Below the pieces are notes generated by a model, which had not been told where the DNA came from, did not search any database, and saw only the letters and a program-made list of their open reading frames with translations. A DNA stretch of 64,000 nucleotides from NCBI GenBank assembly GCA_035711865.1, contig DASTBT010000079.1, forward strand, positions 6,264 through 70,263, read 5' to 3'. The position numbers were made by a program, and so were the translations under genes. Positions 1 to 9,100 of the stretch are shown here, one piece after another (the first letter of the stretch is position 1; each line of letters begins with the position of its first letter). The DNA comes from JAOUEA01 sp035711865. GTDB lineage: Bacteria > Actinomycetota > UBA4738 > HRBIN12.

Positions 1-437
1 TTCACGCGCAGCATCGATCCGGCGTCGGTGTCGCGGAAGTCGTGCAGCCCGTAGTCGTTGCCGATCGTGTATCCGGCGATGTACTCGTCGGCCTCGTCTG
101 GCGCCACGTGCCGGCAGCGTTCTCCGATCACGATGCCGATCTCGCCCTCGTAGTTGAGGTACCGGCAGCGCGGTGGCCGCACGATCTCGCCGCCGTGCGC
201 GTTCAGGGACGAGATCGGCTTGTGGAAGTACGTCGGGGCCGGCCCGAGCGTCGCTCCGAACTCGGCCCGGCGGCTCTCATAGTTCAGGTGCACGCAGACG
301 ACCTTCGTCGGGACGACCGGCGGCAGGTGGATCGGGTCGTCGAGCGGCATGCGACGGCCGTCGGGCGCCACCAGCTCATCGTCCTCGCGTGATACGGCGG
401 TCGGCACGCCGTCGAGCAGGATGCGCCTGGTCTCCAT
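1..437 (-). CDS. Fumarylacetoacetate hydrolase family protein (HpaG-like), 3' end off the window
   Basis: About 145 residues are visible before the gene leaves the window. The reading frame opens at an ATG preceded by a GGAAGGGG ribosome site. It shows the FAH fold: VVCVHLNYESRRAEFG, a YFHKP substrate-site stretch, a metal-binding GEIGIVIG segment and a GYTIGNDYGLHDF stretch. The last resembles the HpaG decarboxylase/isomerase branch that acts on homoprotocatechuate ring-cleavage products. It is divergent from the acetoacetate-decarboxylase-like gene, and a second FAH gene lies 0.85 kb away, so a catabolic role for ring-cleavage or 1,3-diketone acids is likely. Exact substrate is unknown. Confidence 0.85.
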   Translation of the reverse strand, partial: METRRILLDGVPTAVSREDDELVAPDGRRMPLDDPIHLPPVVPTKVVCVHLNYESRRAEFGATLGPAPTYFHKPISSLNAHGGEIVRPPRCRYLNYEGEIGIVIGERCRHVAPDEADEYIAGYTIGNDYGLHDFRDTDAGSMLRV

Positions 438-467
438 GCCCGCCCCTTCCTTGCGATGGCCGAAGCG

Positions 468-473
468 TACGAT
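468..473 (+). promoter_or_regulatory. -10 element, leaderless promoter of the acetoacetate-decarboxylase-like gene
   Basis: TACGAT followed by 7 bases and a GTG start. This spacing puts the transcription start at or next to the start codon. Confidence 0.5.
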
Positions 474-480
474 AGGCGCC

Positions 481-1269
481 GTGTCGGAGGGGTTGCAGGG
501 GTTCATGTCGCCGCGGTCGTCGCGAGGCCGCGCGTCGATCGTGCCGAGCCCACCCTGGCACTACTCCGGCGACGTGTTGACGATCGAGTACCGCACCGAC
601 CCTTCCAACGTGGAAGCCCTGCTGCCGAACGGCGTCGGCCTCGCGCCCGAGGATCCGGGGGCGGTCGCGATCATCTGGGCCGACTGGCAGTCCTGCAGCG
701 ACTCGGGGGAGGAGCTGCTCGACCCCGTGCGCTCCCAGTACAAGGAGACGTTCGTGGTCGTGCGGTGCACCTATGGCGGCGAGACCTACTCGCGGTGCGT
801 GTACATCTGGGTCGACAAGGACTTCGCGCTCGCCCGCGGCTGGTTCCAGGGGTACCCGAAGAAGCTCGGCCAGATCTGGATGACGAGGCCGGTCTCGGTC
901 GGCAGGGCGGGGCCGAGGCTCGAGCCCGGCGGACGGTTCGGCGCGACGCTCGCCGCCAACGATCGGCGTCTCGCGGAGGTCACGCTCACGCTCACCGGCG
1001 AGAGCGAGACCGGGGGCTTCGTGAACGCGCTGCCGATGCTGCACTCCCGGTACATGCCCCACATCGATCCGTCGCTGCCGGCGCCTCTGGACGAGCTCGT
1101 CACGATGCGCTCGCTCGACGTCGACCTCGGCCAGGCCCACGTCGGCGAGCCGACCGTGACGCTCTTCGATGCTCCCGCCGAAGAACTCGCAGCGCTCGAA
1201 CCGGTGGAGACGATCGCGGGATACTGGCGACAGGTCGGCGCGACGTTCGCCGGTGGCACCACCGTGTAG
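481..1269 (+). CDS. Acetoacetate decarboxylase family protein
   Basis: 262 residues, close to the usual size of the ADC fold. A conserved stretch runs from YSRCVYIWVDKDFALARGW into GYPKKLGQIWMT. The lysine in the PKK context matches the Schiff-base lysine region of acetoacetate decarboxylases, so decarboxylation or a related Schiff-base reaction on a beta-keto acid is plausible. GTG 481 is chosen because a TACGAT -10 lies 7 bases upstream. An ATG at 505, with GGAGGGG upstream, is the alternative. The stop codon TAG forms the first half of the next gene's -10. It lies between two FAH-family genes, which suggests a shared catabolic pathway. Confidence 0.78.
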   Translation: MSEGLQGFMSPRSSRGRASIVPSPPWHYSGDVLTIEYRTDPSNVEALLPNGVGLAPEDPGAVAIIWADWQSCSDSGEELLDPVRSQYKETFVVVRCTYGGETYSRCVYIWVDKDFALARGWFQGYPKKLGQIWMTRPVSVGRAGPRLEPGGRFGATLAANDRRLAEVTLTLTGESETGGFVNALPMLHSRYMPHIDPSLPAPLDELVTMRSLDVDLGQAHVGEPTVTLFDAPAEELAALEPVETIAGYWRQVGATFAGGTTV

Positions 1270-1272
1270 CCT
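1267..1272 (+). promoter_or_regulatory. -10 element of FAH gene, overlapping the upstream stop codon
   Basis: TAGCCT followed by 9 bases and ATG 1282. The TAG is the stop codon of the preceding gene. Confidence 0.5.
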
Positions 1273-1281
1273 GCCGTTCCC

Positions 1282-2040
1282 ATGCGACTCCTGCGCTTCC
1301 GGCACGGCGACCGCATCGCGACCGGCGTCGCTGACTCCCACGACGACACGGTGCGCGTGCTCGCGGGCACGTTCTTCGAGGATCCGCTGCCCACGGGGGA
1401 GGAGCTTCTCCTCGACGAGGTGCAACTGCTTGCCCCGGTGCTGCCCTCGAAGCTCGTCTGCGTGGGCCGGAACTACGAGGCCCACGCGGCGGAGTGGAAC
1501 TTGACCGTTCCCGACGAGCCGCTGTTGTTCCTCAAGCCCTCGACAGCCGTGGTGGGCCCGAACGATCCGATCACGCTGCTGCCCATCAGCCGCCGGATCG
1601 ACTTCGAGGGCGAGCTCGTCGTCGTGATCGGGCGCCTGGCCAAGGACATCCGGGCCGAGGACGCCTATCGCGTGATCCTCGGCTACACCTGCGGCAACGA
1701 CGTGACCCTGCGCACGCTGCAGAAGACCGACGACCAGTGGGCCCGGGCCAAGGGGTTCGACGGTTCCGCGCCGCTGGGCCCGTGGATCGAGACCGACCTC
1801 GACCCGAACGACGTCGTCGTCGAGGCGCGGCTCAACGGCGAGGTGCGCCAGCACGCGAGCACCACAGACATGGTGTTCGGGGTCGCGACGCTGATCGAGT
1901 ACATCACGTCGTTCATGACGCTGCTCCCGGGCGACGCAATCATGACCGGAACCCCCGAGGGCGCCGCGAAGCTCGACGCCGGCGACGTGATCGAGGTCGA
2001 GATCGAGGGGGTCGGCACCCTCGTCAACCCGGTGCGATGA
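1282..2040 (+). CDS. Fumarylacetoacetate hydrolase family protein
   Basis: 252 residues, full-length FAH family (2-hydroxyhepta-2,4-diene-1,7-dioate isomerase / acylpyruvase type). Visible are LVCVGRNYEAHAAE, FLKPSTAVVG, the acidic metal-ligand stretch IDFEGELVVVIG, GYTCGNDVT, and near the C terminus PGDAIMTGTPEG, all typical of the family. It probably cleaves a C-C bond in, or isomerises, a 2-oxo or 1,3-dicarbonyl acid using a divalent metal. Its stop overlaps the gltX start (ATGA), so the two are co-transcribed. The upstream ADC-family gene is separated by only 12 bases. Confidence 0.85.
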   Translation: MRLLRFRHGDRIATGVADSHDDTVRVLAGTFFEDPLPTGEELLLDEVQLLAPVLPSKLVCVGRNYEAHAAEWNLTVPDEPLLFLKPSTAVVGPNDPITLLPISRRIDFEGELVVVIGRLAKDIRAEDAYRVILGYTCGNDVTLRTLQKTDDQWARAKGFDGSAPLGPWIETDLDPNDVVVEARLNGEVRQHASTTDMVFGVATLIEYITSFMTLLPGDAIMTGTPEGAAKLDAGDVIEVEIEGVGTLVNPVR

Positions 2041-3467
2041 GCGACGAGGCGGTCCGATGTCGGTTCGCGCCCGCCCCGAGCGGCTCGCTCCACGTCGGGA
2101 ACGTGCGCAGCGCCCTGTTCTCGTGGTTGTTCGCGCGCCATCACGGCGGGACGTTCGTCCTGCGGGTCGAGGACACCGACGCGAGCCGCGTCACCGAGGA
2201 GGCCGTCGCCGGCGTGCTCGAGGACCTGCGCTGGCTCGGCATCGACCACGACGAGGGCCCCGATGTGGGCGGACCGCACGAACCCTACCGACAGTCACAG
2301 CGCCTCGGCATCTATCGCGAGCACGCCGACCGCCTGCTCGCCCAGGGCGATGCCTACCGCTGTTACTGCACCCCCGAGGAGCTCGAGGAACGCCGGAAGG
2401 CCGCTCTGGCCCACGGCGACGCCCCCGGGTACGACGGCCACTGTCGCGACCTGAGCGCCGAGACGATCGCGGCGCGCGAGGCCGAGGGCCGGGCGTCGGT
2501 GGTCCGGTTCCGCATGCCCGATCGCGAGTGGGTGGTCGAGGACATCGTGAAGGGCGAGGTGCATTTCGCACCCGGCCAGCTCCGCGACTTCGTGCTGCTG
2601 CGCTCCGACGGCTCGCCGGTGTTCCTGCTCGCGGTGGCCGTCGACGATCTGCTGATGGGCATCACGCACGTCGTGCGGGGTGACGACCTGCTCGCGAGCG
2701 CTCCCCGCAACGCCGCCGTGATCGAGGCCCTGGGCGGAACACCGCCCCGGTACGCGCACGTGCCACAGGTGCTCGGTCCCGACCGCCATCCGCTGTCGAA
2801 GCGGCACGGATCGACGAGCGTGGAGTCCTTCCGGGAACAGGGCTTCCTGCCCGAGGCGATGGTGAACTACCTCGCCCTGCTCGGCTGGTCGCCCGGCGAC
2901 GATCGCGACGTGCTCTCGCGCGACGAGCTGATCGACGCGTTCGAGCTGGAGCGGGTCTCCTCGAATCCGGCGGCCTTCGACACCGAGAAGCTGACCTGGC
3001 TCAACAACCGGTACATCCAGTCGCTCGACGACGACGATCTCGCCGCCCGTTGCCTGCACTTCCTCACCGAGCAGGGCTTGATGCCGGACCCGGCGACGCT
3101 GCTGGCGGCGATGCCGATCGTGAAGGAGCGCATGAAGACCCTCACCGAGGCTCCGCAGCTGCTGCGCTTCCTCTTCACCGACGACCTCGAGTCGAACGAG
3201 AAGGCCGCCGGACTCATCGCGAAGGCGCCCGAGGGGTACCTCGCCCAGGTGGCCGACGCGCTCGAGGCCGTCGAACCGTGGGCGGCTGAGGCGATCACGG
3301 CCGCGCTCGACGCCCTCGCGGAGCGTGAGGCGTTGAGCCGTACCAAGGCGTTCCAGCCGGTGCGGGCAGCTGTGACCGGATCGAACGTCTCGCCTCCGCT
3401 GCCGGAGTCGCTCGAGCTGCTCGGCAAGGAACGCACGCTGGAGCGGCTCCGTCGGCCTCCCGGCTGA
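2037..3467 (+). CDS. gltX: Glutamyl-tRNA synthetase
   Basis: 476 residues. Charges tRNA-Glu with glutamate in the cytoplasm. The N terminus reads RCRFAPAPSGSLHVGN, in which HVGN (about residues 19-22) is the HIGH motif. LSKRHGS near residue 255 is the KMSKS loop. A CYCTPEEL segment near residue 105 is the partial zinc site. The C-terminal alpha-helical anticodon-binding domain is complete. Start taken at ATG 2037, overlapping the preceding FAH stop by four bases. The longer open frame upstream is a shadow of the FAH gene. GluRS linked to an FAH gene is known in other actinobacteria. Confidence 0.95.
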   Translation: MSDEAVRCRFAPAPSGSLHVGNVRSALFSWLFARHHGGTFVLRVEDTDASRVTEEAVAGVLEDLRWLGIDHDEGPDVGGPHEPYRQSQRLGIYREHADRLLAQGDAYRCYCTPEELEERRKAALAHGDAPGYDGHCRDLSAETIAAREAEGRASVVRFRMPDREWVVEDIVKGEVHFAPGQLRDFVLLRSDGSPVFLLAVAVDDLLMGITHVVRGDDLLASAPRNAAVIEALGGTPPRYAHVPQVLGPDRHPLSKRHGSTSVESFREQGFLPEAMVNYLALLGWSPGDDRDVLSRDELIDAFELERVSSNPAAFDTEKLTWLNNRYIQSLDDDDLAARCLHFLTEQGLMPDPATLLAAMPIVKERMKTLTEAPQLLRFLFTDDLESNEKAAGLIAKAPEGYLAQVADALEAVEPWAAEAITAALDALAEREALSRTKAFQPVRAAVTGSNVSPPLPESLELLGKERTLERLRRPPG

Positions 3468-3561
3468 CGACCGGCCGAACGGCCTACACGGGCGGGTCGT
3501 GCGGGTGGTTCTGGGCGGGTCACTGGCGCAGGTTCCCTAGCTCCATCGGGGTGGTCCGTTT

Positions 3562-3596
3562 GGGTCGCCCGGCCGATGCGGGGCCGGGCGCGACCC
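3562..3596 (+). terminator. Strong hairpin between gltX and the MFS gene
   Basis: GGGTCGCCCGGCC pairs with GGCCGGGCGCGACCC across a 7-base loop, giving 13 base pairs with a 2-base bulge. No U-tract follows. It ends two bases before the MFS -10 element, so it could terminate gltX transcripts or act at the MFS promoter. Confidence 0.5.
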
Positions 3597-3598
3597 CC

Positions 3599-3604
3599 TA
3601 GTCT
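3599..3604 (+). promoter_or_regulatory. -10 element, leaderless promoter of MFS gene
   Basis: TAGTCT followed by 8 bases and GTG 3613. It favours GTG over the in-frame TTG at 3604. Confidence 0.5.
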
Positions 3605-3612
3605 TGCGCCCC

Positions 3613-4998
3613 GTGAACGGTCACTTGCGCGGGCGTGACTTCCGACTGCTCACGCTCTCCGCCGGTCTCTCGTCCCTCGGTGACGAGCTGGCGTTGATCG
3701 CGCTCACGATCAAGGTCGCCGACCTCTTCGACTCCGGCTGGGCCGTCGCCGCGCTGCTGCTGTGCGGCGTGGTGCCGTTGGTGATCTTCGCCCCGGCGGC
3801 CGGGGTCATCGTCGACAACTTCGAGACGAGGCGCTCGCTCGCGATCGCGACCGCGTTGCAGGCGGGGCTCGCGGTGGGACTGGCGTTCACGAACGAGCTG
3901 CCGATGATCCTGATGCTCTCGTTCCTGCTGGGCACCGCTTCGGCGGTGGAGAACCCGTCGATCTATACGCTCGTGCCTCGCGTCGTCGGCGACGACCACG
4001 CGACCGAAGGCAACGCCTACCTCGAGGCCGCCCGATACACCGGCATGATCGCTGGGCCCGTGCTCGCTGGCTCGCTCGCGGCCGGCGTCGGAACGAGAAC
4101 CGCGCTGCTGGTCGACGCCGGCACGTTCGTGGTGATCGCGGTCGCGGCGGCGCTGATGCGCGTGCGGAGAGCGGTCGTGGAGGAGACCCGGGCCGAGGAG
4201 GCCGCCGCTCGCAAGGGGTTCCGCGTGATCCGGGGCGACCGCGTGCTCCTGGTGGGGTTCGCCGTGATCGGGGCGGTGATCCTGTTCGCCGCGATGGACA
4301 ACGTGGCCGAGATCTTCTTCGCGACCGACACGTTGGGCGCTGGGGATTGGGGCTACGGCCTGCTCGCCTCCGCCTGGCTGGTCGGGATGGTGGGGGGCGC
4401 CACCTTGATCGGCCGCCGTCTCCAGGACGGCCGGCTCCTCTGGTCGATGGCCGGGGCCGCGGTGGTCAACGGAGCGGCGGTCTTCGCCGCCGCCGCGTTG
4501 GCCAACTTCCCGCTCGCTATCGCGCTGTTCGTCGTCGGCGGACTCGCGAACGGCGTGGAGACCGTGGCGATGCGGAGCCTGATCGTGCATCGGGTGGCCG
4601 ATCGGTTCCGCGGCAGGGCGTTCGCGTCCTACGGTGCCCTCGTGAACGGCATGCAGATCGGAGCGACGGCCGCGGCCGGGGCGATCGTCGCCGGCCTGGG
4701 CGGCCGCGCGGCGCTGCTGATCGGCGGTGCGGGCACGGCGATGGCGGGCGTCGCCGGCCTGATCGCCTCGCGCCAGCTCGATCGGCGCGAGGCACGCGTG
4801 GAGCCCGACGAGGCCGTGGCGGAAGAGACCGTCCGCGAGGTCACGCTCCCCGATTCGCCCGCTACCCCTGAGGCCGAGGAGGCGGTCCCGGTGGCCATGA
4901 GCGAGAGCGCCGACGGGGTCGACGGCTCCACCCCGCACCGCCCCGACATCACCCGTCTCCCGGAGTCCGAGCCGGTGCAGCCGGTCGCCGACTCCTGA
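3613..4998 (+). CDS. MFS transporter (EntS/MFS_3-like exporter)
   Basis: 461 residues with about 12 hydrophobic segments and a basic cytoplasmic loop near the middle (around residues 180-205). The first helix region GLSSLGDELALIALTIKV and the VIVDNFETRRSLAIAT loop between helices 2 and 3 match the MFS_3 branch that includes enterobactin exporter EntS and macrolide efflux pumps. The last 75 residues form a hydrophilic acidic tail rich in E, P and D. Substrate cannot be read from sequence. Start set at GTG 3613 from the TAGTCT element. It is monocistronic and is followed by a convergent terminator. Confidence 0.85.
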   Translation: MNGHLRGRDFRLLTLSAGLSSLGDELALIALTIKVADLFDSGWAVAALLLCGVVPLVIFAPAAGVIVDNFETRRSLAIATALQAGLAVGLAFTNELPMILMLSFLLGTASAVENPSIYTLVPRVVGDDHATEGNAYLEAARYTGMIAGPVLAGSLAAGVGTRTALLVDAGTFVVIAVAAALMRVRRAVVEETRAEEAAARKGFRVIRGDRVLLVGFAVIGAVILFAAMDNVAEIFFATDTLGAGDWGYGLLASAWLVGMVGGATLIGRRLQDGRLLWSMAGAAVVNGAAVFAAAALANFPLAIALFVVGGLANGVETVAMRSLIVHRVADRFRGRAFASYGALVNGMQIGATAAAGAIVAGLGGRAALLIGGAGTAMAGVAGLIASRQLDRREARVEPDEAVAEETVREVTLPDSPATPEAEEAVPVAMSESADGVDGSTPHRPDITRLPESEPVQPVADS

Positions 4999-5115
4999 CG
5001 CGCGCTCCCGCCCGCACGCAGCGCGACTCCGATCACCTCGGGATCGCCGGCTCCGATCGAAGGGTCCGGGAGACTCGCGATCTTCGCGGGTCAGATGGCT
5101 CGCTGCATCGCGATG

Positions 5116-5149
5116 GGAGGTACAGGGGGGGGACCCTACCTGTACCTCC
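5116..5149 (+). terminator. Bidirectional terminator hairpin
   Basis: Perfect 11-bp inverted repeat GGAGGTACAGG / CCTGTACCTCC with a 12-base loop, placed between the convergent 3' ends of the MFS and cupin genes. No long U-tract. Confidence 0.6.
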
Positions 5150-5164
5150 GTCAGTGCACCCCCG

Positions 5165-5596
5165 TCACGTGAGACAGGGATTCGACTCGTCGGTCGTCGG
5201 GGCAGCGCCGGGAGCCAACCCGACGAAGGTGGCGATCAGGAGTGCCGGATCGTCTCCCACGGCCGTCGCCTTGTGCACGTGCCCAGGTGTCTCCACGAAG
5301 ACCTCACCTTGGTCGTACACCGTCCGCGTGCAGGTGTCCCCGTCGGCGAGGGCGACCCGTCCGGCCTTCACGAGGACGAACACGTGGGCGGGGTGCGAGT
5401 GCCATCCCGTGGTTCCCTTCGCCTCCAACGCGGCGCGGACGAACAACGCGGTGGTTGGGTCGGCGTGCTGAATCGACAGGGGGTCCACGGGGCCGGAGCC
5501 AAGGACCCTGGCTACGTATCCACGGCTCGGCGTCGCGACCGCGATCCCTGCGGTCAGAACGACGAGCGCCGCGATACCGATCATGATGCGCTTCAT
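5165..5596 (-). CDS. Secreted or membrane-anchored cupin-domain protein
   Basis: 143 residues. An N-terminal hydrophobic stretch (MKRIMIGIAALVVLTAGIAV) is a signal peptide or anchor, so the cupin acts outside the membrane. The barrel shows GWHSHPAHVFVLVKAGRV followed by GEVFVETPGHVHKA. These give the metal-binding histidines of cupin motifs 1 and 2. A late cysteine pair (DTCTRT, NPCLT) could form a disulfide. Start at ATG 5596 with GGAAGGA upstream; an in-frame TTG six bases earlier is unlikely. It could be a dioxygenase or a ligand sensor. Confidence 0.75.
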   Translation of the reverse strand: MKRIMIGIAALVVLTAGIAVATPSRGYVARVLGSGPVDPLSIQHADPTTALFVRAALEAKGTTGWHSHPAHVFVLVKAGRVALADGDTCTRTVYDQGEVFVETPGHVHKATAVGDDPALLIATFVGLAPGAAPTTDESNPCLT

Positions 5597-5778
5597 GCTC
5601 AACGTCCTTCCGTCGATGCGGGCAGACGCACGGGAAGACGCAAGGGAGGACCGCGAGACGGTGGATGCCAGTCCATTGCTCTCGGACGCTACGGGGTGTT
5701 TCGTGGGGGGTCAAGCCTTCGATCGACCGTGGACGGCGTCGTCCGCGTCGAGTCGCTGGCTTCGACCGGCAGGTCCGC

Positions 5779-5784
5779 TAGACT
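5779..5784 (+). promoter_or_regulatory. Promoter -10 for the ileS T-box transcript
   Basis: TAGACT, placing the transcript start near 5791, just before the first conserved T-box elements. Nothing else is evident in 5603-5778. Confidence 0.45.
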
Positions 5785-5790
5785 CGCCAC

Positions 5791-6081
5791 ACAGGCGACG
5801 ACGGGAACGAGTAGTCGGGTCCCAGCCCTCCAGCGAGCCGGAGACGGTGCGAGTCCGGCGGGCTGGCCCGGTGAACATCATCCCCGAGCCGCCGCCCGAA
5901 CGGCGTGCCGGCCGGCGACGAGGTCCGGACGGACGCCCAGTAGACGCGGCCGGGTCCGCCCGTGACAGCGGGGGCTCTTCGTCGAGCCGGTGAGGGGGCG
6001 GGCATCGTGAGAGGCCCGCCAAGCAGGGTGGCACCGCGGGGCTCGCGCCTCGTCCCTGGAAGGGACGAGGCGCTTCGTGTT
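5791..6081 (+). promoter_or_regulatory. T-box leader (isoleucine) of ileS
   Basis: Uncharged tRNA-Ile sensor that controls ileS. Stem I carries GAACATCATCCCCGAGC. The likely specifier codon is ATC at 5877-5879 followed by a purine, which reads tRNA-Ile. The T-box core AGGGTGGCACCGCGG lies at 6025-6039 within the antiterminator, flanked by pairing CCCGC and GCGGG. A 13-bp terminator stem follows at 6045-6073. The variable base of the UGGN bulge is C, where a U would be expected to pair with the A73 discriminator of tRNA-Ile. Confidence 0.9.
6045..6081 (+). terminator. T-box attenuator terminator
   Basis: Perfect 13-bp stem GCGCCTCGTCCCT / AGGGACGAGGCGC with a 3-base loop, followed by the U-rich TTCGTGTTGT. 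It suggests transcriptional rather than translational control. Confidence 0.75.
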
Positions 6082-6102
6082 GTCGGAGAGGAGCAGGTGG
6101 CG

Positions 6103-9100
6103 ATGAGCGATCAATCGGGAGCGTTCACCCGGCTGCCTCCGAAGCCGGATCACCCGGCCATCGAGCTCGACGTCCTGGAACGATGGGACCAGGACGGCAC
6201 CTTCCAGCGGCTTCGCGATAAGAACCGGGGCGGCCCGACGTGGAGCTTCATCGACGGTCCCGTGACCGCGAACAAGGTCCTGGGGGTCCACACCGCGTGG
6301 GGGCGGACCTTGAAGGACGTGTTCCAGCGCTACCGGGCGATGCGCGGATTCGACCAGCGCTACCAGAACGGCTTCGACTGCCAGGGCCTCTGGATCGAGG
6401 TCGGCGTCGAACGGGAGCTCGGCCTGAACTCGAAGAAGGAGATCGAGTCCTACGGCCTGGCCGAGTTCGCCCGCAAGTGCCGCGAGAAGGTCATCTGGTC
6501 GGCGGGCGAGCTGACCAGGGGCTCCAAGCGCCTCGGGCAGTGGATGGACTGGGGCAACGACTACTACACGTTCTCCGACACGAACATCGAGTACATCTGG
6601 CGTTTCCTGCAGGTCATGCACGAGCGCGGGTGGCTCTACCAGGGGTACCGAGCCACCGAGTGGTGCCCCCGGTGCGGGACGTCGATGTCCCAGCACGAGC
6701 TGTCCCAGGCGGACGTGTACCGGGAGAAGACCGACCCCTCGATCTACGTGCGCTTCCCCCTTCGGGAGCGTCCCGGAGAGGCCCTCGTCATCTGGACCAC
6801 TACCCCATGGACGCTGCCGGCCAACGTGGCGGCCGCGGTGAACCCCGACGCGGAGTACATCTTGCGCGAGGACGGGACGTGGGTGGCCCGAGCCCGGTAC
6901 CCCGACGAGCCGGCGGCGAGGACGTCGCTCGGCTCGGAGCTGGTCGGGCTGACCTACGAAGGGCCGTTCGATCATCTCCCCGCGGCCGGCGACGACCATC
7001 GGGTCATCGCCTGGGACGAGGTCTCGCTCGAGGAGGGAACCGGGATCGTCCACATCGCCCCCGGCGCGGGGACCGAGGACTTCGAGCTGTCGAGGGTCCA
7101 CGATCTGCGGGTGTTGGTGCCCGTGGACGAGTCCGGCCACTTCTACGACGACTACGGCTGGCTCCACGGGTTGGGGACGGTGGAGTCGGCAGATCAGATC
7201 GTGGCCGACCTGTCCGAGCGAGGCCGGCTGGAGTCGGCCGAGGAGATCGTGCACCGCTATGCGCACTGCTGGCGTTGCCAGACCCCCTTGATATTCCGCG
7301 TCGTGGAGGACTGGTACATCGCCGTCGACGAGGTCCGCCCGAGGCTGCTCGAGGCGAACGCCACCGTGCGATGGACACCCGAGTACATGGGCAAACGCAT
7401 GGACGACTGGCTCCGTAACATGGGCGACTGGAACATCTCCCGCCGTCGGTACTACGGACTGCCGCTGCCCTTCTACCCCTGCTCCTGCGGACACCTGAAC
7501 GTGATCGGGTCCAAGCGCGAGCTCGAGGATCGAGCGACCGATGGGCTGGACCAGTTGGAAGAGCTGCGCAGGCCGTGGATCGACGCGGTCCCCGTGCGGT
7601 GCGATGAGTGTGGGAACGTCGTCACCCGCGTGCCGGAGGTCGGGGACGTATGGCTGGACGCGGGGATCGTCCCGTTCTCCACGCTCGGCTGGCACAACCC
7701 CGAGTGGGTGCCGGAGGGCTACGCCACGGGTGCATCCGAGAGCCTTTCCACGGCGGATCTCCCTGACCACGCCCACTGGGAGACGTGGTTCCCCGCCGAC
7801 TGGGTGTCGGAGATGCGCGAACAGATCCGGCTGTGGTTCTACTCGCAGCTGTTCATGTCGGTGGCCCTGATCGGACGGGCGCCGTTCCGGGAGGTCTTGG
7901 GCTACGAGAAGATGCTCGACGAGCAGGGCCGGGAGATGCACGGCTCGTGGGGCAACCTGATCGAGGCCGAGGACGCCTTCGCTCGGATGGGCGCCGACGT
8001 CATGCGATGGCAGTTCTGCGCGCAGCCTCCCGACCAGGACCTGTTGTTCGGTTACGGGCCGGGGCACGAGATCAAGCGGAAGCTCCTCACGCTGTGGAAC
8101 TCCGTTTCGTTCTTCATCGAGTACGCCAACATCCGCGGGTTCCTGCCCGATGAGGCCGACCTGTCCGCCGGGCCGCGCGGAGATCTCCAGCCGCTCGACC
8201 GGTGGCTCGTCGCCAGGACCCGGCAACTGGTGCGTGACGCCACCGCCGGCTACGAGGCGTCCATGACGGTGAACGTCATCAGGGCGTTCGACTCGTTCGT
8301 GGAAGACGTCTCCACGTGGTACATCCGGCGGTCCCGCCGGCGGTTCTGGCAGGAGGACGACGTTGCCCTGAGCACGTTGTGGCATGCCCTGATCCCGGCC
8401 CTGCAGGTGATCGCGCCGATCATGCCGTTCCTCACCGAGCATCTGTGGCAGAACCTGGTTGCCAGGGCGTGCACCGGGGCGCCCGACTCCGTGTTCCTGG
8501 CGGGGTGGCCGGAGCTCGGGGACCCGGACACCGAGTTGCTGGAGGAGATGGACGAGGTCCGGCGGGTCGTCGAGTTGGGTCGGCGGGCCCGGGCCGAGGC
8601 CGGGATCAAGCTGCGCCAGCCGTTGCGGCAGGCGTGGGTGCGTGGTGCGCCTCGGGCGAGGGCCCATGTCGAGGAGATCCGTGACGAGCTCCGGGTGAAG
8701 CAGATCGGTTTCGACGAAGGGCCGATGAGGAGGGCCACGCCGCTGCCGAACCTGCCCGTGCTCGGCCCTCGGCTCGGGGCGAAGGTCAACGAGGTCCGGG
8801 CCGCGTTCCAGGCGGGCGACTACGAGGAGCTTCCGGGCGGCGGGGTGCGGGTCGCGGGCATCGAGCTCGGGCCGAACGACGTGATCCACGGCGAGCGTGT
8901 CGCCGTGGAAGGGTGGGCGTTCGCCGAGGAGGGCAAGATGTCGCTCGCCCTCGACGTGACCCTCGACGACGAGCTTCGCGTGGACGGGCGGGTGCTGGAC
9001 CTGATCCGAACGTTGAACGACCTGCGGAAGACGACCGGGCTCGAGCTGACCGACCGCATCCGGGTGACGCTGCCGGAGCAGGAGGCCGACCTCCTGCCGC

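Noticed and set aside
1494..2036. N-terminal extension of GluRS by 181 residues
   Set aside because: It overlaps the FAH gene in another frame and lacks any domain. The conserved GluRS start is at 2037.
5878..8889. 1003-residue open frame on the minus strand opposite ileS
   Set aside because: It is antisense to a well-supported synthetase. Its composition is the Pro/Arg/His/Asp-rich pattern expected from the complement of high-GC coding sequence.
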